Shown here piece by piece: positions 9,344-18,040 of a stretch of DNA of 64,000 nt. Under the pieces are notes generated by a model. The model saw only the letters and a list, made by a program, of their open reading frames with translations. It searched no databases and had not been told where the DNA came from. A program made the translations under genes and the position numbers. Source of the stretch: CAVXTT01 sp963764685. Lineage in GTDB: Bacteria; Bacteroidota; Ignavibacteria; Ignavibacteriales; Ignavibacteriaceae. The first letter of the stretch is position 1; the number at the start of each line of letters is the position of its first letter. The stretch is taken from positions 62,001 to 126,000 of the forward strand of contig CAVXTT010000018.1 in the NCBI GenBank assembly GCA_963764685.1, written 5' to 3'.

Positions 9344-9901
9344 ATGCCCCATTATGCTGCTTTTCTGCGCGCTGTCAATGTGGGTGGAAGTAAAATAATC
9401 AGAATGAAAAATTTACGAAATGTATTTGAATCATTAAAGTTGAAAAATGTAAGAACATTTATACAAAGCGGTAATGTGCTGTTTTATTCTGATTTTCGGA
9501 CCACTCCTAAGCTGCGCACTGGCATTGAAACACAATTGACCAAAAGTTTTAATTATGAAATAACTACGATGATCAGGAGTAAAAAAGATATTGAGAATAT
9601 CATTAAAAAGAATCCTTTTGCTGAAGAGAAGCTAGGTAAAGATCTTAGCCTTTATATAGCACTACTTGGAATGATACCAGGAAAGAAAACCGCAGAGGAG
9701 TTTCTTTCACTTGCCGATGATAATGAAAAATATGTAATTATGAAGGACAATGTTTATTGTCTTATAAGAAAGAATGTCAAAACCCGCTTCTCGAATAACT
9801 ATATCGAAAAGAAGCTCGGGTTAAATGCAACAACAAGGAATATGAATACAATCCAAAAGATATTTGACATATTGATTACTCCATCCCGAGTCAATTCCTG
9901 A
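9344..9901 (+). CDS. DUF1697 domain-containing protein
   Basis: The ATG at 9344, just after the YdeI stop, gives 185 residues starting MPHYAAFLRAVNVGGSKIIRMKNLR. This is the typical N-terminus of DUF1697 proteins (F-L-R-G/A-V-N-V-G-G followed by a K-x-M-x-x-L stretch); IQSGNVLFYS near residue 45 and the C-terminal KKLGLNATTRNMNTI also fit. The same frame is open upstream to 9224, inside ydeI, but that part is a shadow of ydeI. Function unknown. YdeI and DUF1697 genes are often neighbours in Bacteroidetes, from general knowledge. Confidence 0.87.
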   Translation: MPHYAAFLRAVNVGGSKIIRMKNLRNVFESLKLKNVRTFIQSGNVLFYSDFRTTPKLRTGIETQLTKSFNYEITTMIRSKKDIENIIKKNPFAEEKLGKDLSLYIALLGMIPGKKTAEEFLSLADDNEKYVIMKDNVYCLIRKNVKTRFSNNYIEKKLGLNATTRNMNTIQKIFDILITPSRVNS

Positions 9902-9943
9902 TATTACAATCAGCGTCTTATATGGGAAAAATAAAACCCGTTC

Positions 9944-10152
9944 GGACAGGCTGCCCCGAATAACCGGTAAGTTAATAATACTCAGCAGCCTGTCCACTTG
10001 GAATAAGCGAATACCCTTGTACGGACAGGCTGCCGCGAATAACCGGTAAGTAATAATACTCAGCAGCCTGTCCACTTGGAATAAGCGAATACCCTTGTAC
10101 GGACAGGCTGCCCCGAATAACCGGTAAGTAAATAATGGATGGCAGCCTGTCC
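9944..10152. repeat. Three tandem inverted-repeat hairpin units
   Basis: Three units repeat with a period of 78-79 bp. Each has 11-bp arms GGACAGGCTGC and GCAGCCTGTCC separated by about 30 nt: arms at 9944-9954/9985-9995, 10023-10033/10063-10073 and 10101-10111/10142-10152. The loops share CCGAATAACCGGTAAG (CGCG variant in unit 2) and the spacers share ACTTGGAATAAGCGAATACC. Members of the same family occur at 10260-10392 and 47273-47405. They may be REP/BIME- or MITE-like and have no coding capacity. Confidence 0.85.
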
Positions 10153-10259
10153 TTACTATCAATTATCGAAGCAGTAATTCTCCAAGTCAATTGCATTAAT
10201 TCTCTAAGCAATTCTTTAAAATCAAACGATCATGCCCATTGCTTTCGATATAATTTGGT

Positions 10260-10392
10260 GGACAGCCTGATTCGTAATGTAAGCTGATTGATTATTTGGG
10301 TCAGGCTGTCCGTACAGGGAGGATTGCACGTTCCAAAGTGGACAGCCTGATTCGTAAAATAAGCTTGGTTGATTATTTGGGTCAGGCTGTCC
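10260..10392. repeat. Two further hairpin units, variant stem
   Basis: Two units have arms GGACAGCCTGA and TCAGGCTGTCC at 10260-10270/10301-10311 and 10340-10350/10382-10392. Loops share TTCGTAA...AAGCT...TTGATTATTTGGG. The arms are related to the neighbouring trio, but the motif sits in the opposite sense and the loops differ. The whole 9902-10547 spacer holds these five hairpins and no convincing gene. Confidence 0.83.
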
Positions 10393-10481
10393 GTACGGGG
10401 AGGGGAAGGTTGTAGTTAATACTGAACAGAAGTCGGAAACCATAAAGTTTATTTTAATGCGGGAGGTCTTTCAACAGGTGA

Positions 10482-10499
10482 ATATTTTTACGAAATTAG
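10482..10499 (+). promoter_or_regulatory. 18-bp motif shared upstream of both sialidase-like genes
   Basis: ATATTTTTACGAAATTAG at 10482-10499 recurs without mismatch at 12445-12462. The copies lie 49 and 42 nt before the starts of the two paralogs. The surrounding DNA is less alike, so the motif may be a conserved promoter or regulator site, or just residual duplication. Confidence 0.4.
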
Positions 10500-10547
10500 A
10501 GTTGGAAATTATTTTTCAATTAAAAAGATTTTACATCTTAAATAACT

Positions 10548-12390
10548 TTGAAAAATTTAATTATAATTTGTCTTATATTATTCAGTATTGAAACTTCTGC
10601 ACAGTACACAAATGTCAGGGTTAGCAGTCCCGGCAGTTCTGATCCGGAAGAAGTTTCAATTGCAATCAATCCGCTGCACCCTAACTATCTTGCCGCAGGC
10701 GCAAATATCACATACTTCTACTCTTCTACTAACAGCGGCAGTACCTGGTTACAGAAAACTATGAGCTCCTCATTGGGCGTCTGGGGGGATCCGGTCGTAA
10801 TTTATGATGGTCTAAACAACCTTTATTTTGCACATCTGTCGAATCCTATCAGCGGATACTGGATAGACAGGATCGTTGTACAGAAATCTACCAATAATGG
10901 TACTACGTGGAATGACGGCTCGGGCATAGGATATAATTATCCCAAAGAACAGGATAAACCATGGCTTGCAGTGGACCTGCAGAATAATCGATATAATAAT
11001 TACCTGTATACAACCTGGACGGAATTCGATAACTATGGCTCCTCTAATCCTGCCGACAGTTCAAGAATTCTTTTCTCCAGGTCAATTGATCGGGGCGTTA
11101 GCTGGAGCGCTCCCGTTCGTGTAAGCGACAGAGCCGGCAACTGTATCGACAGCGATAATACCACAGAGGGTGCTGTCCCTGCAGTAGGTCCCAATGGCGA
11201 AATATATGTTGCCTGGTCAGGACCATTAGGAATTATGTTCGACAGATCCTTCAACGGCGGACTTGCCTGGGGAAATGACATATTTGTCGCAAGTCAGCCT
11301 GGCGGATGGGACTTTGATGTGCCAGGAATATACCGCTGCAATGGGATGCCTGTAACAATCTGCGATACAAGTCATTCTACTACAAGAGGAAATGTTTACG
11401 TATTGTGGGGTGACCAGAGGAATGGGACAGATAATTCAGATGTATTTATTATAAAGTCTACAAACAACGGCATAACCTGGGGCGGTCTTGTAAAAGTGAA
11501 CAATGACCAGACAGCCAGACACCAGTTCTTTCCCTGGTTAACCATAGACCAGACTACCGGCTACCTGTATGCTGTTTTTTATGACAGAAGAAATACTTCT
11601 GGTGCCGCTACAGATGTTTATGTTGCACGTTCAAGGGATGGAGGTAAATCTTTCCACAACTTCAAAGTGAGCACAAGTTCTTTTACTCCAACTTCAAATG
11701 TGTTCTTCGGAGATTATACAAATATTGCAGCGTTCAACAAAAAGGTATATCCCATATGGATGAGATTGGATGGGAATCTTAGTGTGTGGACAGCACTGAT
11801 TGGTGATTCATTAAATAATTGGGGTATTCACCCTGATTTCATTTCATCAGTTTCGGATGGTAATGTAAATTTATACTGGCAGAATGAGACTGAATTTAAC
11901 GGTACATGGCTTTGAGGTCCAGAGAAAAATGAATGAAGAAGATAATCAATCCGGGTGGATAACTGTCGGCATCATTGAATCCAGCAGCAGCATTTCAGAA
12001 CCAGGATATTACAGCTTTACCGATCAGCCGTCTCAGCCGGGAGAGTATGTATACCGGCTGAAGCAATATGATCAGCAGGGAAGATATGAATTTTCAGATG
12101 AAATTAAGGTTAATGTTTTTACAAACATAGAATTTACACTCCATCAGAATTATCCTAATCCATTTAACCCTTCAACTACTATAGGTTATTTTCTCCCCGC
12201 AGCCACTCACGTCACTCTTAAAGTATTCAGCTCGTCAGGCGAGGAAATAGCCGAACTTGTAAACGGTTATAAAGAACCGGGAGAGCACGAAGTAGAATTT
12301 AATGCTGATAACCTCAGCAGCGGTGTCTATGTTTATAGGATTTCCGCAGGTGATTATACTGCTCTTAAAAAGATGATACTGCTGAAGTAA
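10548..12390 (+). CDS. Secreted sialidase-like BNR/Asp-box protein, T9SS domain, one frameshift
   Basis: The TTG at 10548 opens a signal peptide (MKNLIIICLILFSIETSAQ), followed by a beta-propeller with Asp-box motifs such as STNNGTTW, SIDRGVSW, STNNGITW and SRDGGKSF. The frame breaks near 11905 (TEFN then HGFEVQR in the +1 frame); removing one base restores exactly the alignment of the downstream paralog. The C-terminus is a T9SS sorting domain with NYPNPFNPSTTIGYF and a final KKMILLK. Merged length is about 613 residues. Just before the break the linker (IGDSLNNWGIHPDFISSV) differs strongly from the paralog's, so this copy may be decaying. Likely an exported glycoconjugate-binding or glycosidase-like protein; sialidase catalytic residues were not verified. 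Confidence 0.75.
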
Positions 12391-12444
12391 TACTGCCCCG
12401 CTCAAGCTAAAATAAAAACTATCAAAAAGACTTTTAACCGGGAT

Positions 12445-12462
12445 ATATTTTTACGAAATTAG
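12445..12462 (+). promoter_or_regulatory. Second copy of the 18-bp upstream motif
   Basis: Exact copy of the motif at 10482, 42 nt before the ATG of the second sialidase-like gene. A promoter or regulatory role is inferred only from its conserved position. Confidence 0.4.
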
Positions 12463-12503
12463 TACAGGGGAATTTTATTCATTTATATCTGAAATAGGTC
12501 AAT

Positions 12504-14348
12504 ATGAAAAAATTAACTTTACTTTGCTCTTTTTTATTCAGTATTCAGATACTTGCCCAATACACAAACGTCCGTGTGAGCAATGCCGGCAGCTCAGATC
12601 CGGAGGAAGTTTCCATCGCAATCAATACAATGAACCCGAACCAGCTTGGAGCCGGCGCCAATATTACTTATTTCTATTATTCAAACAATGCAGGTACAAG
12701 CTGGACACAGAAAACTCTGAGTTCAAGTCTTGGGGTCTGGGGAGACCCTGTAGTAATCTATGATGGTCTGAATAATTTATATTTCGGCCACCTTTCAAAC
12801 CCTATCAGCGGTTACTGGATAGACAGGATCGTAATACAGAAGTCGACTGATAATGGTGTAACCTGGAATGACGGAGCCGGTATAGGTTACAATTATCCTA
12901 AGAACCAGGATAAGCACTGGCTTGCTGTTGATCTTCAGAATAATTCTTATAAAAATTATATATACACAACCTGGACGGAGTTCGACAATTACGGTTCAAG
13001 CAGTCCCGGAGACAGCTCACGAATCCTGTTCTCCCGCTCAACAGATCACGGCACCACCTGGTCACAGCCTAAAAGATTAAGTGAACGTGCCGGCAACTGT
13101 ATAGACAGTGACAATACTACAGAAGGAGCAGTTCCTACCGTAGGCTTAAACGGAGAAATATATGTTGCCTGGTCGGGTCCGCTCGGTATTATGTTCGACA
13201 GGTCATATGACGGCGGCATGACCTGGGGGAGTGATATATTTGTAGCTAATCAGCCCGGCGGATGGGACTTCGACGTACCCGGAATATCACGCTGTAACGG
13301 AATGCCTGTAACGGTATGCGATACAAGCTATACAGCTACAAGAGGAAACCTTTATGTTATGTGGGGAGATCAAAGAAACGGCACCGATAATTCCGATGTT
13401 TTTATAATTAAATCTACCGACGGCGGAACTACCTGGGGTAATACCGTAAAGATTAATGATGATGCCTCTGCAAGACACCAGTTCTTCCCGTGGATGTCGG
13501 TCGATCAGACAACAGGATTCCTTTATGCAGTTTTTTACGACAGAAGGAATACAACCGGTGCTGCAACAGATGTTTATGTAGCCCGTTCAATTGACGGGGG
13601 GGAGACATTTGATAATTTTAAAGTCAGTCAGTCTTCTTTTACTCCAAGTTCCAGTGTGTTCTTCGGCGACTACACTAACATTGCATCCTTCAACAGAAAA
13701 ATATATCCTATCTGGATGAGAATGGATGGGGGAGCATTGAGTGTATGGACCGTCCCTATATATGATACAACACAAGTTCCTGTTGAACTTGTTAATTTCA
13801 CATCCTCCATTGCAGGAAATAAAGTAAACCTGAGCTGGCAGACAGCCAGCGAATTGAACAACAGGGGCTTTGAGATACAACGGAAGTTCTCTGATGATCA
13901 GAACAGATCTCAATGGGTTACTATAGGATTTGTTGAAGGAAGTAATACAACAACGGAAATTAAATACTATACCTTTACAGATCAGCCTGAAGCACAGGGA
14001 GAGTATTTTTACAGACTGAAACAATATGATATGGACGGAAAGTATGAATACTCTCACGAGGTTCAGGCGGATATTATGTCGGATATACAGTTCACATTAC
14101 ATCAGAACTACCCGAATCCATTTAATCCTTCCACTACCATAGGTTACTATCTTCCTGCTGCTACTTATGTAACGCTAAAAGTTTTTAATACCTCTGGAGA
14201 AGAAGTAGCAGTGCTTGTAAACGGCAATACCGAAGCCGGCGAACACGAGATCGAATTTGATGCTTCCAATCTTGGCAGCGGAGTTTACGTTTACAGAATG
14301 ACCGCTGGCGACTTCACATCTCTTAAGAAAATGATCCTGGTTAAGTAG
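12504..14348 (+). CDS. Secreted sialidase-like BNR/Asp-box protein with T9SS domain
   Basis: This intact 614-residue paralog of the preceding gene starts with a signal peptide (MKKLTLLCSFLFSIQILAQ). Five Asp-box motifs are visible: STDNGVTW, STDHGTTW, SYDGGMTW, STDGGTTW and SIDGGETF. They fit a six-bladed propeller as in the sialidase superfamily. A linker with VPVELVNFTSSI and WQTASELNNRGFEIQRK leads to the C-terminal T9SS type A domain (NYPNPFNPSTTIGYY, ending KKMILVK), so the protein should cross the outer membrane by the type IX route and be anchored or released. The arginine triad of true sialidases was not confirmed, so the substrate is open. Confidence 0.82.
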   Translation: MKKLTLLCSFLFSIQILAQYTNVRVSNAGSSDPEEVSIAINTMNPNQLGAGANITYFYYSNNAGTSWTQKTLSSSLGVWGDPVVIYDGLNNLYFGHLSNPISGYWIDRIVIQKSTDNGVTWNDGAGIGYNYPKNQDKHWLAVDLQNNSYKNYIYTTWTEFDNYGSSSPGDSSRILFSRSTDHGTTWSQPKRLSERAGNCIDSDNTTEGAVPTVGLNGEIYVAWSGPLGIMFDRSYDGGMTWGSDIFVANQPGGWDFDVPGISRCNGMPVTVCDTSYTATRGNLYVMWGDQRNGTDNSDVFIIKSTDGGTTWGNTVKINDDASARHQFFPWMSVDQTTGFLYAVFYDRRNTTGAATDVYVARSIDGGETFDNFKVSQSSFTPSSSVFFGDYTNIASFNRKIYPIWMRMDGGALSVWTVPIYDTTQVPVELVNFTSSIAGNKVNLSWQTASELNNRGFEIQRKFSDDQNRSQWVTIGFVEGSNTTTEIKYYTFTDQPEAQGEYFYRLKQYDMDGKYEYSHEVQADIMSDIQFTLHQNYPNPFNPSTTIGYYLPAATYVTLKVFNTSGEEVAVLVNGNTEAGEHEIEFDASNLGSGVYVYRMTAGDFTSLKKMILVK

Positions 14349-14394
14349 TATGATAGTTCGATAGCCAGCTCGCCAGGGACAAGTTCGAAAATTT

Positions 14395-14423
14395 AGAGCG
14401 GTCAATGACCGCTCTTTTCTTTT
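14395..14423 (+). terminator. Rho-independent terminator
   Basis: Arms AGAGCGGTCA (14395-14404) and TGACCGCTCT (14406-14415) form a strong hairpin followed by TTTCTTTT. It closes the second sialidase-like gene. Confidence 0.85.
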
Positions 14424-14521
14424 AAATCGTCGAAATAAGTACGATGGATCAACAGGTCTTTTGGGATTATTTTAGAAGTATTAAACCGTATAAAGCACCC
14501 AAGGGAAGAAATTATATCCGC

Positions 14522-14566
14522 AACTATTAACAACTACGAACTAAGAACCAAGAACTAAGAACTATT
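14522..14566 (-). repeat. Heptamer tandem repeat (AACTAAG family)
   Basis: Heptamers AACTACG, AACTAAG, AACCAAG, AACTAAG and AACTATT run in register from 14532 to 14566, preceded by an AACTATT. It is the reverse complement of the AGTTCTT-type arrays that follow stop codons elsewhere in the window; here no gene end is adjacent. Confidence 0.65.
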
Positions 14567-14593
14567 TGTCCAACCACCACCCTTTAAAATGAT

Positions 14594-14648
14594 CAATAGT
14601 CTTACAATAGTCTTACAATACTCTTACAATAGTCTTACAATCATCTTA
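14594..14648. repeat. 11-bp tandem repeat, five units
   Basis: Five units of CAATAGTCTTA (third unit CAATACTCTTA, fifth CAATCATCTTA) run head to tail. It sits in the 490-bp spacer between the terminator at 14395 and nuoA, which otherwise holds only the heptamer array, scattered CTATTAAAAGA-like words and the nuo promoter candidate. Confidence 0.75.
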
Positions 14649-14856
14649 CTGCAATAAGAGTACTAAAAGATTATTGAAGCACTATTAAAAGACTATTACC
14701 ATGGTTAAAAGAAAATTCTCAGGCAAATGACTTATAATGAGATAATTTAAGCAAATTTGATAGATTTAATCCTCAATAATGAGTTCATAAATTATCCAAC
14801 AATAGTGCACATAGAAAAATATCCTGGCCACAAATCGCACAGTCGTGCCCCATATT

Positions 14857-14887
14857 TTGACAAAATGGCCGTTTTTGGATAACTTTA
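14857..14887 (+). promoter_or_regulatory. Candidate promoter of the nuo operon
   Basis: TTGACA (14857-14862), a 17-nt spacer and TAACTTTA (14880-14887) lie 25 nt before the nuoA ATG. The -35 is a perfect sigma-70 consensus, and the downstream box is one base from the Bacteroidetes TAnnTTTG element. Predicted from sequence only. Confidence 0.5.
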
Positions 14888-14912
14888 TTCTTTAAAATCT
14901 TAAAAAAACGAA

Positions 14913-15281
14913 ATGATTGAACAGTATATTCCGGTATTTCTTGTACTGGCAGTAGCGGTGGTTTTTGCTGTTGCTACTGTGTTTTCTTCCGGTATTTTTG
15001 GTCCCCAGAGACCAAATCCTGAAAAGCTTTCTACCTATGAAAGCGGGATGAAACCTCTCGGCACCACAAATGAGAGAGTTTCCGTAAAATATTACCTGGT
15101 TGCAATGTTTTTTATAATATTCGACCTGGAAGTGATCTTTATCTACCCCTGGGCTGTTCAATTCAAAAGATTATTTGCGGAGCTGGGAACATCCGTGTTT
15201 GTATCGATGTTAATATTTTTGATAGTACTTGAACTAGGTTATTTATACGCATATAAAAAAGGCGGATTTAAATGGGATTAG
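14913..15281 (+). CDS. nuoA: NADH-quinone oxidoreductase subunit A
   Basis: This 122-residue membrane subunit of complex I has three hydrophobic helices. The conserved loop YESGMKPLGTTNERVSVKYYLVAMFFIIFDLEVIFIYPWA carries the family-specific acidic residues next to helix 2. It opens a six-gene nuo cluster and overlaps nuoB by 10 nt. It helps form the membrane interface near the quinone channel. Confidence 0.95.
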   Translation: MIEQYIPVFLVLAVAVVFAVATVFSSGIFGPQRPNPEKLSTYESGMKPLGTTNERVSVKYYLVAMFFIIFDLEVIFIYPWAVQFKRLFAELGTSVFVSMLIFLIVLELGYLYAYKKGGFKWD

Positions 15282-15790
15282 AAGCAAAATTAAAACAGGA
15301 TAGTTTCCTTACTACCTCACTCGATGCTCTTGTTTCGTGGTCAAGGAAAAATTCCGTATGGCCTATGCCAATGGGTATTTCCTGCTGCGCTATAGAAATG
15401 ATGGCTACCGGCGATCCTAAATATGATATTGCACGCTTCGGCTCTGAAGTTATGAGATTTACTCCCCGGCAGTGCGATCTGATGATCGTTGCCGGTACCG
15501 TTACTTATAAAATGGCTCACGTCGTTAAAAAAATATGGGACCAGATGCCCGATCCGAAATGGTGTATTGCTATGGGTGCCTGCACTTCTTCGGGCGGAAT
15601 GTACAGGTCGTATAATGTTGTACAGGGTATTGATCAATTCCTTCCGGTGGATGTTTACCTGGCAGGATGCCCTCCGCGTCCCGATAATCTTCTTAATGCC
15701 CTTATTCAGATACAGGAAAAGATCGGAAGAACAAAAGCACGCGAGTTTCAGGATAAGCCGATGCCTGAACTTAATATCCTGCAGAATTAA
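15272..15790 (+). CDS. nuoB: NADH-quinone oxidoreductase subunit B
   Basis: This 172-residue peripheral subunit binds the N2 [4Fe-4S] cluster, the last electron carrier before quinone. Cysteine ligands are visible in ISCCAIEMM near residue 32, GACTSSGGMY near 97 and YLAGCPPRPDNLL near 129. The length is typical for the family. The start overlaps nuoA, and nuoC follows after 8 nt. Confidence 0.96.
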   Translation: MGLEAKLKQDSFLTTSLDALVSWSRKNSVWPMPMGISCCAIEMMATGDPKYDIARFGSEVMRFTPRQCDLMIVAGTVTYKMAHVVKKIWDQMPDPKWCIAMGACTSSGGMYRSYNVVQGIDQFLPVDVYLAGCPPRPDNLLNALIQIQEKIGRTKAREFQDKPMPELNILQN

Positions 15791-15798
15791 TTTTAAAT

Positions 15799-16287
15799 AT
15801 GGAATTAAAAGAACTGGTACTTGAAAGATTAAGGGAAAAATTTCCCGGCTATAATATTGAACCTGTCGAATACAGGGGTGAGCTTACAATAATTATAGAT
15901 AAGCAGAATGTTGTTGAGATCTGTAAGTTTCTTAAAACAGATCCTCAGCTCGAGTTTCTTCTCTGTGATGATGTTACTGCAATTGACTGGGCAAGGAGAA
16001 AGAACCGGTTTACTGTTGTATATCATATTTTTTCCTTAAAGAATAAGTTCAGACTCCGTATTAAAGCAGATGTCGATGAATCAGATCTGAAGATCGATTC
16101 TATTGCATCTGTCTGGAAGACAGCCGACTGGCACGAACGGGAAACATTCGATATGTACGGTATAATTTTTAATAATCATCCCGACCTGAGAAGAATGTAT
16201 ATGCCGGAGGATTTTGAATATTTCCCCTTAAGGAAAGATTTCCCCCTGATGGGTATTCCCGGATCACTTCCGTTACCGAAGAAATAA
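15799..16287 (+). CDS. nuoC: NADH-quinone oxidoreductase subunit C
   Basis: This 162-residue subunit of the hydrophilic arm is the 30-kDa type. The conserved C-terminal signature is WHERETFDMYGIIFNNHPDL followed by RRMYMPEDFEYFPLRKDFPL. It is separate from nuoD here, not fused as in E. coli. The next gene starts 6 nt after its stop. Confidence 0.95.
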   Translation: MELKELVLERLREKFPGYNIEPVEYRGELTIIIDKQNVVEICKFLKTDPQLEFLLCDDVTAIDWARRKNRFTVVYHIFSLKNKFRLRIKADVDESDLKIDSIASVWKTADWHERETFDMYGIIFNNHPDLRRMYMPEDFEYFPLRKDFPLMGIPGSLPLPKK

Positions 16288-16293
16288 AATATT

Positions 16294-17547
16294 ATGGACA
16301 GATTACAAAAAGATGAAGTTCATCCGAAGATAGTTCAGAGGCTCCTGGATATCGACTCTGATATTACTGTGGATGAAGCTTTAGAAAATGAAATGATATT
16401 GAATATGGGACCGCAGCATCCTGCTACGCATGGTGTACTGCGCGTCCTTTTAAGACTAGATGGTGAAACAGTTATTGCCTCTGTTCCCGAACTGGGTTAC
16501 CTGCACAGGGGATATGAAAAGATGGCTGAGAATATGTCATACTTCGAATATATTCCTCATACCGACAGACTCGATTATCTATCCCCGATGGCAAACAATG
16601 TTGCCTGGGTTCTTGCAGTTGAAAAGCTTGCAGGAATTGAAGCCCCTCCAAGAGCACAGTATATCAGAATGATGGTTGCTGAGCTTGCGCGTATTGCTTC
16701 GCATCTTGTTGCAGTTGGCGCGCTTGCAATGGATGTCGGTGCGCTTACTGTTTTCCTATGGACTTTGCGTGAAAGGGAAAAAATTCTTGATATTTGGGAT
16801 ATACTTTGCGGTGCAAGATTTACGAATACATATACAAGAATAGGCGGCGTAGCAAATGATGCACAGCCGGAAGCTCTTGCTAAAGTAAAATGGTTTGTTG
16901 ATCAGTTCGATGAAAATCTTGATGAGTGTGAGAATCTTCTTAATACCAACAGGATATTCATTGAAAGAATGGAAAATGTGGGTGTGATCTCAGGAGCCGA
17001 TGCAATTGATGTTGGATTAACAGGTCCAAGTCTCAGAGCCTCCGGTATTGATCTCGATCTGAGGAGAGCAACACCCTACTTATTTTATAATGATATGGAT
17101 TTTAAGACAATCACTTATTCGGAAGGGGATTGTCTCGCCCGCTATTTTGTAAGAGTTGATGAATGCCGTGAGAGTGCAAAGATTGTCAGACAGATACTTC
17201 AGAAAATGCCTTCGGGTGATATTTCCCTCAACCAGCCTAAGAAAGTGCTTCCGAAAAAAGGTGAAGTATATTCAAAGATGGAAGAGCTTATTCACGATTT
17301 TATGATAGTAAACTTCGGTATAAATCCTGCTCCGGGAGAAATTTACTCTGCAGTTGAGAACCCTAAAGGAGAATTAGGATTTTATCTTGTTAGTAAAGGT
17401 GAGGGACATCCCTGGAAGTGCAAGATAAGATCACCCTCGATGGTAAACCTCCAGGCACTTCCGCAGATGGTGAAAGGGTATCTTGTATCGGATATTGTTG
17501 CAATTATCGGAAGTCTAGATCCTGTAATGGGGGAAGCTGATAAATAA
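16294..17547 (+). CDS. nuoD: NADH-quinone oxidoreductase subunit D
   Basis: This 417-residue 49-kDa-type subunit forms the quinone pocket with NuoB. Conserved segments include LNMGPQHPATHGVLRVLL near residue 37, HRGYEKMAE near 70, and the C-terminal SPSMVNLQALPQMVKGYLVSD and SLDPVMGEADK. An N-terminal stretch of about 30 residues precedes the core. The nuoE start is 10 nt after the stop. Confidence 0.96.
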   Translation: MDRLQKDEVHPKIVQRLLDIDSDITVDEALENEMILNMGPQHPATHGVLRVLLRLDGETVIASVPELGYLHRGYEKMAENMSYFEYIPHTDRLDYLSPMANNVAWVLAVEKLAGIEAPPRAQYIRMMVAELARIASHLVAVGALAMDVGALTVFLWTLREREKILDIWDILCGARFTNTYTRIGGVANDAQPEALAKVKWFVDQFDENLDECENLLNTNRIFIERMENVGVISGADAIDVGLTGPSLRASGIDLDLRRATPYLFYNDMDFKTITYSEGDCLARYFVRVDECRESAKIVRQILQKMPSGDISLNQPKKVLPKKGEVYSKMEELIHDFMIVNFGINPAPGEIYSAVENPKGELGFYLVSKGEGHPWKCKIRSPSMVNLQALPQMVKGYLVSDIVAIIGSLDPVMGEADK

Positions 17548-17557
17548 GAAATTAACT

Positions 17558-18040
17558 ATGGAATTTAAGTTTACAGAGGAAAATCTTATCAGGGTAAATG
17601 AAGCAATAGGCAGATACCCGTTCAAACAGGCTGCTGTAATGCCTGCATTGTATATTGCCCAGGAGCAGAACGGCTGGATCTCATACGAGGTAATGAAAGA
17701 AATTGCGAGCGTTTTAGAGATTACCCCTGAAGATGTACTTGGTGTTGTTACATTTTATACAATGTATTATCAGAAACCGGTAGGAAAATACCACGTGCAG
17801 GTTTGTACCAATGTTTCCTGTATGCTTCGAGGCGGATATAAATTGTATGAAAATGTAAAGCAAAGACTGGGAATAGATCATATGGGTGTAACACCCGACG
17901 GAAAATTTTCACTTGAAGAAGTTGAATGTATGGGTTCCTGCGGTACAGCACCGATGATTGCCGTGAATGAAGATTTTTATGAGAATCTTGATGAGAATAA
18001 ACTGAACCAGTTACTCGACTCTTTTAATAGTAGAAATTAA
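17558..18040 (+). CDS. nuoE: NADH-quinone oxidoreductase subunit E
   Basis: This 160-residue thioredoxin-fold subunit of the NADH-dehydrogenase module carries a [2Fe-2S] cluster. The four ligands appear as VCTNVSC near residue 85 and ECMGSCGTAP near 126. It ends with TAATG overlapping the nuoF start. nuoE and nuoF are missing from many Bacteroidetes nuo operons, so their presence points to true NADH oxidation here. Confidence 0.95.
   Translation: MEFKFTEENLIRVNEAIGRYPFKQAAVMPALYIAQEQNGWISYEVMKEIASVLEITPEDVLGVVTFYTMYYQKPVGKYHVQVCTNVSCMLRGGYKLYENVKQRLGIDHMGVTPDGKFSLEEVECMGSCGTAPMIAVNEDFYENLDENKLNQLLDSFNSRN

Noticed and set aside
9944..10392. CRISPR array
   Set aside because: Regular spacing and palindromic repeats are present, but the spacers between units are conserved instead of unique and no cas gene is in the window.
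9821..10443. Minus-strand open frames over the hairpin cluster (repeats of SLSVQGYSLIPSGQAAEYY)
   Set aside because: The repeated peptide is only the 79-bp DNA repeat read through; no start site or family match.
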